Shown piece after piece: positions 1-9,061 of a stretch of DNA of 28,203 nt. The stretch is from Gemmatimonadaceae bacterium (GTDB taxonomy: Bacteria; Gemmatimonadota; Gemmatimonadetes; Gemmatimonadales; Gemmatimonadaceae). Each line of letters starts with the position of its first letter. Positions within the stretch are counted from its first letter, which is position 1. The notes under the pieces are model-generated. The model had not been told where the DNA came from. It saw only the letters and a program-made list of their open reading frames with translations, and ran no database searches. The stretch covers positions 1 to 28,203 of the forward strand of contig JANYKY010000420.1 of the NCBI GenBank assembly GCA_025357975.1. The letters run 5' to 3'. Position numbers and translations under genes: made by a program.

Positions 1-151
1 TGCGCCAACCCGACACGCCGATCTTCGAATCACGCCTTCAGTGAACAGTCAGACAGTGGCGAGTTCTGCGTCGACAGTTTGTCAGCGTTCAGTTTACGGT
101 TCGGTTTAATGGACGGGCGCCTTTTCGGTTCGAATGTCATTGTATGAAGGT

Positions 152-214
152 GCGGGTTCGACTCCCGCTCTCGGAATAGGAGCCTTTGCAAGCGCAATGG
201 GGTTCGATTCCCTA
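152..214 (+). other. Gene-poor window edge with two tRNA T-arm-like hairpins
   Basis: Positions 1-404 contain no convincing gene. Within them are two hairpins with the tRNA T-loop consensus. One is at 152-168, a perfect 5-bp GCGGG/CCCGC stem around TTCGACT. The other is at 198-214, TGGGG/CCCTA around TTCGATT. They are 46 bases apart, too close for each to be the 3' end of a full tRNA, and neither of the following 7-base segments has a matching acceptor 5' strand upstream. They could be tRNA remnants, an old attachment site, or chance. No integrase is present in the window. Confidence 0.3.
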
Positions 215-345
215 CACGGCACAGCGGTTTCGCAGTAGCCCGACGCTTCTGGCAAAAGCTACAAAAAGCATTGCGGAAGCATGGAGTCCCTTATATAGTG
301 GCTGGCCGCGCGCAGCACTACGCTGCGCTGGAATCGGCAACACGA

Positions 346-351
346 AGGAGG
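346..351 (+). promoter_or_regulatory. Perfect Shine-Dalgarno AGGAGG without an obvious partner start
   Basis: AGGAGG is a full anti-16S match, but no ATG, GTG or TTG follows within the usual 5-10 bases in any frame. The nearest in-frame candidate for the following small gene is a CTG at 363 (11 bases away). The first ATG, at 405, is much further. Either the gene uses a non-standard start or the match is accidental. Confidence 0.25.
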
Positions 352-404
352 AACTTCTTACTCTGCCAACTCGATCGGAGCGCCCCGCACTCAATCCCCA
401 CGCA

Positions 405-665
405 ATGGCGACATTGCGCGAAGGACTTGCAACCTGCCGCTCCAAAAGAGGCCTGACACCTGAAGCGGAAACGGCGATTGCGTCGATTTGCAAGACCGCG
501 CGCGACGACGGCTGGACGGCCGAGCACCTGCTGGTGGCAGTGAAAGACGCCTGCTACACATCACCCGAGATCGCACACCTCACTACCACGTCCGAACGGG
601 ACGCGTTCCTCGCGAAGATAGTGACTGCCTGCATCAAGCAGTTCTACAGGCCGGACACCACCTGA
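405..665 (+). CDS. Small hypothetical protein (86 aa)
   Basis: The protein is not recognised. The predicted product is a compact, soluble, mostly helical protein with no signal peptide or membrane segment. It has a Ser/Lys/Arg-rich N-terminus, a central helix rich in Ala/Glu/Asp, and a C-terminal helix with Cys and aromatic residues ending in PDTT. The reading frame is open upstream to a TTG at 186, but residues encoded before 405 look non-protein-like (low complexity, Trp/Arg/Pro rich), so the ATG at 405 is preferred. The problem with this start is that the only strong ribosome site (346-351) lies about 53 bases upstream. It is convergent with the moeB-like gene, whose stop lies 13 bases beyond its end. 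I infer a real gene from its protein-like composition only. Confidence 0.45.
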   Translation: MATLREGLATCRSKRGLTPEAETAIASICKTARDDGWTAEHLLVAVKDACYTSPEIAHLTTTSERDAFLAKIVTACIKQFYRPDTT

Positions 666-678
666 AATTCCTGCAACC

Positions 679-1842
679 TCAATAGCGAGCCACCGCGGGA
701 TCGACATCGCGGCTCCATTGAAGTATCCCACCGCTCAGGTTCGCGAGTTTTGTGAACCCGGCATTTTCCAGCTCGTATGCTGCGTGCATGCTGCGCACGC
801 CTGACTTGCAATAAATCACCGCCTCACGATCTCTGTCGAGCGTATCGATCTGCGTCGACAGCTGGCCGAGTGGAATCAGGCGCGCTCCGGGAATGCGCGC
901 GATATCCCACTCCCACTCCTCCCGCACATCGATGAGCTGAACATCCTCTCCGTCCTCGATTCGCTTCGCCAACACAGTCGGCTCAATTTCCGAAATCACA
1001 ATGTCCCCTTTCGTCCTCGTGGGTGTCACGCCAACACCGCAAAACGCGTCATAGTCAATCAGCTCTCGAATCTCGCCGGTTCCGCACGCCGGGCATTCCG
1101 GATCGCGACGCAGCTCGATGCTTCGGAACTGCATGCTGAGAGCATCGATCAACAGCAGCCGGCCAATAAGCGCATCTCCCGCTCCGAGGATGAGCTTGAT
1201 CGCCTCGGTTGCCTGAATGGTCCCCACCAAGCCAGGCAGCACTCCCAGCACACCCGCTTCGGCACAACTCGGCACCGCGCCAGCAGGCGGCGGCTCGCGA
1301 AAAAGGCACCGATAGCAGGGCCCGCCTTTCGTTGCGAAGACGGATGCCTGTCCCTCGAAGCGAAGCACACTTCCGAATGCATTCGGCTTCCCGAGAATCA
1401 CGCATGTGTCGTTGACGAGATAGCGCGTCGGGAAATTGTCTGTGCCGTCAACGACAATGTCGAAATCCGCCACGATTTCGAGCGCGTTCTGCGAGGTCAG
1501 TGCCGTTTCGAACTTCTCGACGTGGACAAACGGATTGATGTCGCGGATACTGTCTGCGGCCGAGTCCAGCTTGAGGCGGCCAACGTCAGAGGTGCCGTGA
1601 ATTATCTGGCGTTGAAGATTCGACATTTCGACAACATCGAAATCGACGAGGCCGAGTGTCCCGACACCGGCTGCCGCGAGGTAAAGCGCTGCCGGTGATC
1701 CAAGGCCACCCGCTCCGACGAGGAGAACGCGCGCCGCCTTCAGTTTTCGCTGACCGCTTGTACCGACTTCCCTCAGGACGACGTGACGTCCATAGCGAAG
1801 AAGCTCCGCGCTGGAGAGCTGGAGCGAATCCGGAGTGTTCAT
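679..1842 (-). CDS. moeB: MoeB/ThiF-type adenylyltransferase with C-terminal rhodanese domain (MoeZ/MoeBR type)
   Basis: This enzyme activates the C-terminal Gly-Gly of small ubiquitin-like sulfur carriers (MoaD, ThiS or CysO type) by adenylation. It then passes sulfur to them for molybdopterin, thiamine or cysteine synthesis. Visible in the 387-aa protein are the nucleotide-binding GAGGLGSP (43-50), the DGTDNFPTR segment (132-140), and two Zn-binding CxxC pairs (C176/C179 and C250/C253). The conserved Cys of the adenylation domain is C193 (SCAEAGV). A rhodanese domain runs from about 288 to the end, with the persulfide-forming Cys345 in CKSGVRS. Length fits the two-domain MoeZ/MoeBR class. 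No sulfur-carrier gene is nearby, so the partner is unknown. It lies downstream of the cytochrome gene on the same strand, separated by a repeat-rich spacer. The ATG has GAGGG immediately before it, a very short ribosome-site spacing. Confidence 0.92.
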   Translation of the reverse strand: MNTPDSLQLSSAELLRYGRHVVLREVGTSGQRKLKAARVLLVGAGGLGSPAALYLAAAGVGTLGLVDFDVVEMSNLQRQIIHGTSDVGRLKLDSAADSIRDINPFVHVEKFETALTSQNALEIVADFDIVVDGTDNFPTRYLVNDTCVILGKPNAFGSVLRFEGQASVFATKGGPCYRCLFREPPPAGAVPSCAEAGVLGVLPGLVGTIQATEAIKLILGAGDALIGRLLLIDALSMQFRSIELRRDPECPACGTGEIRELIDYDAFCGVGVTPTRTKGDIVISEIEPTVLAKRIEDGEDVQLIDVREEWEWDIARIPGARLIPLGQLSTQIDTLDRDREAVIYCKSGVRSMHAAYELENAGFTKLANLSGGILQWSRDVDPAVARY

Positions 1843-1849
1843 CCCTCAA

Positions 1850-2000
1850 AGCTAAAGGCTGACGGGCCACGGGCCACAGGGCCACAGGGCCACAAGGCGC
1901 AGGGCACAAGCCCAAAGCCAAAGCCAAAAGCTACGAGCACGCTTTATAGCGGGCAGTTAGTGGTTGCCGTGGCCTGTGGCCTGTGGCTTTTGGCTAGTGG
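1850..2000. repeat. Tandem GGGCCAC(A) repeat with an inverted second arm
   Basis: GGGCCAC occurs four times in a row (1864-1870, 1871-1877, and with a leading A at 1878-1885 and 1886-1893), followed by a GCCAAA-type tract up to about 1932. A second arm at 1966-1996 carries the same words inverted (GTGGCCTGTGGCCTGTGGC, then GCTTTTGGCT). AGCCAAAAGC at 1922-1931 is a perfect inverted match to 1986-1995. The RNA could fold into a long, bulged stem between the cytochrome and moeB-like genes. The right arm lies inside the cytochrome frame and supplies its last ~13 codons. No copy was seen elsewhere in the window. Confidence 0.75.
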
Positions 2001-2865
2001 TTTTGTACGCGGCATCCGGCGGCGCCCCACCCCGCGGCCAATCGTTTTCCTTGCCGGCGAAATCGGGACGCGGACGCGAGCTGATGTACGACGCGACATC
2101 GAACGCCTGCTGCGGCGTCAGTGACCTCGGCCGGTCACGCGGCATCAGCTCATGGATGAAACGCGCCGCACTCTGCACACGTGTCATTCCCGCTCCGATA
2201 TTGAACGATTTCGGGCCCCACAGCGGCGGGGCCGCGAGAGTTCCGTGGCCGTCAGACCCATGACACACCACGCAATTCGCCACGAATACTGCCCGCCCTC
2301 TTGTCGTGTCACCCTTCATCGACGGCAACGCGGGCGTCCCCTGTCCGTCCATGTCGACTCCGACAGGAAAACCGCGCGACAGAAATGCGAGATACGCTAC
2401 GATGTCACGCATCTCTGCGCCCCGCACGTCGAGCGGCTTTCCATTCATGCTGCGCTCGAAACAATCATTGATCCGATTTTCGATGAGCTCGACCCTCCCA
2501 CTTCGGGCGCGATACTGAGGGAATCGCGCATACGATCCGATGAGAGGCATCGCATCACGCTGTGTCCCGTCTGCAATGTGGCAATTCGCACAATTGAGCG
2601 AAGCGCCGACGTGCGATCGCAGACTGTCCCTCGTGCTGTGGATCAACGCTCGCCCGCGTCGGACGGACGCAAGGGTCACGCTGTCATCGATTTCGGTTTC
2701 ACTCGGAATGCGAAATGGCGCTTTGTCGGAGCGCTTGAGAGTATCGACCGGGCGAGCGATGGGAACGGCTGTCGAAGCGACCCTGGCATTGTCGGGAGCG
2801 CACGACGCGCCGACAAAAATCATCAGAGTAGCAGACAAAAAAATCAGCGGTTTGATGCTTGGCAT
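1957..2865 (-). CDS. TsdA-like dihaem cytochrome c, lipoprotein
   Basis: This is an exported dihaem c-type cytochrome related to thiosulfate dehydrogenase TsdA and the SoxA-like fold. Start choice: the frame opens at an ATG at 2907, but the ATG at 2865 gives a clean lipoprotein signal with Lys5, a hydrophobic core and lipobox GASC (Cys22). Haem-binding motifs are CANCH (residues 92-96) and CVVCH (198-202). Between them lies a CFERSMNG segment (Cys135). In TsdA proteins a Cys in this place is the unusual axial ligand of haem 1, so that ligation is plausible here. A Met in HELMP (Met241) could be the haem-2 ligand. The predicted site is the periplasmic face of a membrane, accepting or donating electrons. 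It is divergent from a GMC oxidoreductase, so it could also be that enzyme's electron acceptor. The C-terminus is encoded by a repeat. Neither start has a good ribosome site. Confidence 0.82.
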   Translation of the reverse strand: MPSIKPLIFLSATLMIFVGASCAPDNARVASTAVPIARPVDTLKRSDKAPFRIPSETEIDDSVTLASVRRGRALIHSTRDSLRSHVGASLNCANCHIADGTQRDAMPLIGSYARFPQYRARSGRVELIENRINDCFERSMNGKPLDVRGAEMRDIVAYLAFLSRGFPVGVDMDGQGTPALPSMKGDTTRGRAVFVANCVVCHGSDGHGTLAAPPLWGPKSFNIGAGMTRVQSAARFIHELMPRDRPRSLTPQQAFDVASYISSRPRPDFAGKENDWPRGGAPPDAAYKTTSQKPQATGHGNH

Positions 2866-2979
2866 ATTCTGGATTGAGTCAGCGCGTTGGCTTGCGGTTG
2901 CTATCATTATGACTGAACGTTCGACTGCGCAAGCATCAACAATGAAGGAGTTTCCACGTCACCATCTGGAATAAAATCT

Positions 2980-4971
2980 GTGCTCTCGTCGGGCGAGAGA
3001 TCGACGCTCGAAGCGCTTTGTAATGCGTTTTTCCCGTCGCTGGTACCAGCATCCGGCGATGATGACGGACTTTTCGCGGCAGACGCCGCATCACGAGGCG
3101 TCGCCGCTCGCGTCGAAGAAACATTGGCGATACTGGGCGAAGGCGAGAGGTCCAGGTTCAGGCTCTTTCTCAAGCTGCTGAATCAGCCGCTTCTTATCGC
3201 GTTTCAGAGCGGCCGCGCTTCCCGTTTTGCCTCGCTTTCGAGCGGTGACGCAGAGCGCGTCCTGCTGTCACTCGCCACGAGCCGGCTTCCTGATATGCGG
3301 TCGGGGTTTCAAGCTATCAGGCGTCTGGCCTCATTTCACTACTACGCTGCAGCGACGGAATCGGCCGCGGACCCAGTGTGGACCGGAATCGGATATACGC
3401 CGTCGATCAACCCGGCAGCCATTCCAGATGCACTTCATTTCGAGAGCATTGTCTCTGATACCAACCTCGAGTGCGATGCTTGTGTGATTGGTTCTGGCGC
3501 GGGCGGCGGAGTTGTTGCGGCCCGATTGGCCGCGGCAGGGATGAAAGTGATCGTACTCGAAGCAGCTGCGGACTTGCAAAGCCAGGAATTCGATCAGCGC
3601 GAAGAACCGGGAACCCGCGATCTCTATCTCGATCGCGGTACTGCCGCAACGCGAGATCTCTCCATGTCACTACTCGCCGGGGCGTCAATAGGTGGAGGAA
3701 CGACAGTGAATTGGCAGACGTCGCTCAGAACCCCGATCTCGGTTCGAACCGAATGGACAAATTTGTCGGGTGCAGAGCACTTCGCGGCCGAGTCATTCAC
3801 ACATTCGCTCGACGAAGTCTGTTCGCGTCTCTCAGTGAGCACCTTCGAAAGCAAGGTCAACGCGAACAATGCTGCACTTCGTGATGGATGCACCAAACTG
3901 TCTTATGACTGGTCGAGCATCCCTCGCAACTCTATTGGTTGCGATTCAGAGCAGTGTGGCAACTGCGTCTTCGGCTGTCGGCACGGCGGCAAGCAGACAT
4001 CCGCGACTACTTACCTGCGGGATGCACAGGAGAACGGCGGAGCCCGCATCGTTGCTCGTTGCCGAGCGGACCGCGTTCTCATGGAGCGAGGTACGGTAAA
4101 GGGCGTACGCGCGACAGTCACGGCCCGAGACGGAACCATGCATAATCTCACCGTGAGCGCAAAGATCGTGGTCGCCGCATGCGGATCTCTCCAAACACCC
4201 GCGCTGCTTCTTCGATCCGGTTTGCGAATGCCGCACCTTGGGAGGAATCTTCACGTTCACCCGACAACGGGAGTCGGCGCGACATTTTCGCATCGTATCG
4301 CCGCCTGGCACGGCCCGCCACAGACTGTTGTGTGCAATGAGTTCGCATCCCTCGACGATGGATACGGCTTCCGCATCGAGACAGCGCCGGCGCATCCTGG
4401 CTTGCTCGCACTCGCCACGCCGTGGACCGGCGCGAGAGAACATCGCGAGCAAATGCAAACCAGCGCCAACAAGGCGCTCTTGATCGTGCTGGTGCGCGAC
4501 CGTTCGTCCGGACGTGTCACAATTGACGCGGCAGGGCGGCCGCGCATCGACTATAAACCGGGCGCCGGCGAGCGCCTGATGTTGAAGCAAGGCATGCAGG
4601 AGGCGTCGCGCATTCTTCACGCCGCCGGCGCGGAGGGAATACAAACCCTTCACACCATTCCGCTTTCAATGGGCAGCCTGCCCGGGAATGCGTCGAACCA
4701 ACATCGGGACATCGCCTCATTCTGCTCCGCTATCGCGCGAGCGCCGTCAGGCGAAAATTTTCTGGGCGTCTTCAGTGCGCATCAGATGGGAACATGCCGA
4801 ATGGGCCGAGATGCTGCGAGCGCTGTTTGTAATGCGAACGGAGAGGTGTTTGGGGCGCGCGGGCTTTACATTGGTGATGCCAGTGCATTCCCCGCATCGT
4901 GCGGAGTAAATCCCATGATCACCATCATGGCGATGGCGCATCACACCGCAGGTAAAATCGTCAATGCGTAA
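2980..4971 (+). CDS. GMC-family FAD oxidoreductase with fused N-terminal helical domain
   Basis: This FAD enzyme probably oxidises an alcohol or sugar. The 663-aa protein begins with about 150 residues of helical sequence resembling the N-terminus of long-chain alcohol oxidase-type proteins and gluconate 2-dehydrogenase subunit 3. An FAD-binding GSGAGGG (171-177) follows. GGGTTVNW (238-245) is typical of the FAD-covering region. A four-Cys cluster (C321, C326, C329, C333) could bind a metal or Fe-S centre. The catalytic pair is His601 (HQMGTCRMG) and Asn644 (VNPM). The GTG at 2980 is the first sensible start with protein-like sequence. A GAAGGAG at 2944-2950 is too far away to serve it, so the exact start is uncertain. 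It is followed 15 bases later by a PqqD-like gene, probably in one operon, and is divergent from a cytochrome c. The substrate cannot be assigned. Confidence 0.85.
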   Translation: MLSSGERSTLEALCNAFFPSLVPASGDDDGLFAADAASRGVAARVEETLAILGEGERSRFRLFLKLLNQPLLIAFQSGRASRFASLSSGDAERVLLSLATSRLPDMRSGFQAIRRLASFHYYAAATESAADPVWTGIGYTPSINPAAIPDALHFESIVSDTNLECDACVIGSGAGGGVVAARLAAAGMKVIVLEAAADLQSQEFDQREEPGTRDLYLDRGTAATRDLSMSLLAGASIGGGTTVNWQTSLRTPISVRTEWTNLSGAEHFAAESFTHSLDEVCSRLSVSTFESKVNANNAALRDGCTKLSYDWSSIPRNSIGCDSEQCGNCVFGCRHGGKQTSATTYLRDAQENGGARIVARCRADRVLMERGTVKGVRATVTARDGTMHNLTVSAKIVVAACGSLQTPALLLRSGLRMPHLGRNLHVHPTTGVGATFSHRIAAWHGPPQTVVCNEFASLDDGYGFRIETAPAHPGLLALATPWTGAREHREQMQTSANKALLIVLVRDRSSGRVTIDAAGRPRIDYKPGAGERLMLKQGMQEASRILHAAGAEGIQTLHTIPLSMGSLPGNASNQHRDIASFCSAIARAPSGENFLGVFSAHQMGTCRMGRDAASAVCNANGEVFGARGLYIGDASAFPASCGVNPMITIMAMAHHTAGKIVNA

Positions 4972-4986
4972 AGCAGGCCTCTCATC

Positions 4987-5271
4987 GTGAATATCGAAAG
5001 CTCCAAAATCGTTCGCCGGTCGGATCGCGTTGACGAAACACGAATCGGCGACCGGCTGGTGCTCTATCAGCGCGATACTGGAACAGGGATTGTATTGAAT
5101 CCAATGGGCTCCCTTGTATGGGATTCATTGGAGACACCGCGATCTATTGAAGACGTTGCGGAGATACTCGCAAACCAGCACAGGACGACTCCCCGTCAGC
5201 AGATCGACAAGGATGTTGCCGCGTATGTTCAGTCGCTGAAGGGTCACCTCCTGATTGACGAAACTGCGTAG
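4987..5271 (+). CDS. PqqD-family (RiPP recognition element-like) small protein
   Basis: This 94-aa protein has the PqqD fold signature: an N-terminal beta-rich half (RIGDRLVLYQRDTG) and a central LNPMGSLVWDSL motif (about residues 37-48). A helical half with PRSIEDVAEIL and regularly spaced hydrophobic residues completes it. PqqD and related domains bind precursor peptides for radical-SAM or other RiPP enzymes, but standalone copies of unknown function are common. No precursor peptide, PqqE-like radical SAM enzyme or transporter is seen here. It starts with GTG 15 bases after the GMC gene and is probably cotranscribed with it. A link to maturation of that flavoenzyme is only inference. Confidence 0.75.
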   Translation: MNIESSKIVRRSDRVDETRIGDRLVLYQRDTGTGIVLNPMGSLVWDSLETPRSIEDVAEILANQHRTTPRQQIDKDVAAYVQSLKGHLLIDETA

Positions 5272-5362
5272 CGCCGACGAGGCTACGAACGCCGAGCCAG
5301 GCGCGACGTTGTGGAACATCCTTTACCCAAAAGGCGTAATTCCGCGAGGGAGAACTACACAC

Positions 5363-5368
5363 AAGGAG
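5363..5368 (+). promoter_or_regulatory. Shine-Dalgarno AAGGAG fixing the TPR gene start
   Basis: AAGGAG sits 5 bases before the ATG at 5374. It picks that codon over the upstream in-frame start at 5311, which would add 21 residues ahead of the signal peptide. Confidence 0.75.
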
Positions 5369-5373
5369 TCCGC

Positions 5374-6330
5374 ATGCTGAAGTGCATTGGACTTGCGGTT
5401 ATCGGAACGTTCGCTGCAAGAGTTGCTGCGGCGCAAAGTCCGGTGGAGCGAGGCAAAGCCCTGATGGAAACCCGCAACTATAATGAGGCGAAAGCCGTTC
5501 TTCAGCCCGTCGGCCAAACCGATGCAACGGCTGCGTTTTATCTCGGCCAGATCGCGATGGAGCAGAACGATGCCAGTAAAGCGGTCGACTGGATGGAAAG
5601 GGCGGTGTCGCTCAACCCACGGAGCTCGCTCAACTACGACTGGCTCGGGCGCGCGTATGGCCTGCAGGCAGAGCACACTAGCAAGCTCAAGCTCCCCTTT
5701 CTCGCCGGAAGAACCCGCTCGGCCCTGGAGAAATCAATCGCTCTCGACCCGAACAATCTCGAGGCCCGCGAAGATATGATCGTATTCTATCTCAAAGCGC
5801 CGGGATTTCTCGGCGGAGGCCAGGACAAGGCACGGGCGATGGCTCAGGAAATTCAAAGACGCAGTGCGTACCGTGGTGCCGTCGCATGGGCGAGGGTCTG
5901 CAGCGAGGTAAAAGACAAGGCGTGCCTGGAGCGTCAGCTCAATCTCCTCGTCAATTCGTATCCGGACAGCTCAGCGGGCTACACGTCATATGCATCGTAT
6001 TATGTAACCGAAAAACATTATGACAAGGCGTTCGCCTTGATCGACCAGCTGCTCAGACGGAAGCCGAACGATCCCGCGGCCCTCTATGCCTACGGCCGCA
6101 CAGCATCATTCAGCGGAATGAATCTCGAGCGCGGCGAGCAGGCGTTGAAGGAATACATGGCATCTCCGATTCCAACCGGACCTTCGATCGCGCACGCGCA
6201 TTATCGCCTCGGCTTGATCGAAGAAAAGAAGGGGGCGAAAGATCTGGCCAGACGCGAGTATCAGGCAGCGCTGCGACTCGATCCGGGGCAACACGAAGCA
6301 AGCAAGGCACTTGCCGCCCTTGGCGGCTGA
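5374..6330 (+). CDS. Secreted TPR-repeat protein
   Basis: This is a 318-aa exported protein made mainly of tetratricopeptide repeats, which usually mediate protein-protein contacts. A Sec signal peptide covers roughly residues 1-20 (MLKCIGLAVIG core, likely cleavage after VAAA). TPR-like helix pairs follow, recognisable by patterns such as RNYNEAKAVL (about 32-41) and AVDWMERAVSLNP. Later ones are EKSIALDPNNLEAR, DKAFALIDQLLRRKPND and a final ARREYQAALRLDPG. The start is set by the ribosome site at 5363-5368. About 100 bases separate it from the PqqD-like gene, and no clear promoter is seen there, so it may belong to the same transcription unit. A strong hairpin overlaps its stop. The partner is unknown. 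Confidence 0.82.
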   Translation: MLKCIGLAVIGTFAARVAAAQSPVERGKALMETRNYNEAKAVLQPVGQTDATAAFYLGQIAMEQNDASKAVDWMERAVSLNPRSSLNYDWLGRAYGLQAEHTSKLKLPFLAGRTRSALEKSIALDPNNLEAREDMIVFYLKAPGFLGGGQDKARAMAQEIQRRSAYRGAVAWARVCSEVKDKACLERQLNLLVNSYPDSSAGYTSYASYYVTEKHYDKAFALIDQLLRRKPNDPAALYAYGRTASFSGMNLERGEQALKEYMASPIPTGPSIAHAHYRLGLIEEKKGAKDLARREYQAALRLDPGQHEASKALAALGG

Positions 6331-6346
6331 TCACGACGATCAGCCG
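6324..6346. terminator. Hairpin terminator between convergent genes
   Basis: CGGCTGATC and GATCAGCCG form a perfect 9-bp stem around ACGAC. The left arm includes the stop codon of the TPR gene, and a short T-rich stretch (ATTATTTT) follows on the plus strand. It lies exactly between the converging TPR gene and the small minus-strand gene, as expected for a bidirectional terminator, although the U-tract is weak. Confidence 0.7.
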
Positions 6347-6352
6347 TGCGGA

Positions 6353-6556
6353 TTATTTTCCGGCTGAGAAAATCTGAAGTGCGGCGATGTGACTCCAGTG
6401 AATCATGATCTCGTTGCCGTCCACCACCGTGATGCGGCGCACTTCTTCCGGCCTCTGTTCCATTAACGCCACTAGCTCGGCGACCGGCCCTGCGCCAATC
6501 TGCATTGTATGTCCGCCAGCGAGGTACAGCTTCGCTCCGGTGATCTGTCTAGCCAT
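6353..6556 (-). CDS. Small hypothetical protein (67 aa)
   Basis: The protein is not recognised. It is short and soluble with alternating beta-type stretches (AKLYLAGG, RRITVVDGNEIMIHW) around a helix (VAELVALMEQRPEEVRR). The C-terminus is hydrophobic (IAALQIFSA). There is no signal peptide, membrane segment or Cys. The ATG at 6556 has a TGGAG ribosome site about 9 bases upstream. It lies about 30 bases downstream of the M14 peptidase and may share its transcript. The pattern of a small beta/alpha fold with an intact ribosome site argues for a real gene. The function is unknown. Confidence 0.6.
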   Translation of the reverse strand: MARQITGAKLYLAGGHTMQIGAGPVAELVALMEQRPEEVRRITVVDGNEIMIHWSHIAALQIFSAGK

Positions 6557-6586
6557 CAGTGAAACTCCATCGATGAATCTCGAAAC

Positions 6587-9061
<2,475 letters not shown>

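Noticed and set aside
1..230. tmRNA or full tRNA genes at the left edge
   Set aside because: The T-arms are present, but no matching acceptor 5' strand, anticodon arm or tag-peptide frame could be found.
2152..2877. 241-codon plus-strand frame
   Set aside because: It is antisense to the dihaem cytochrome, which has clear haem motifs; its translation is Arg/His-rich with no domain pattern.
3946..4653. 235-codon minus-strand frame
   Set aside because: It is antisense to the GMC gene, whose catalytic His/Asn motifs are intact; the composition is low-quality (Arg/Cys rich).
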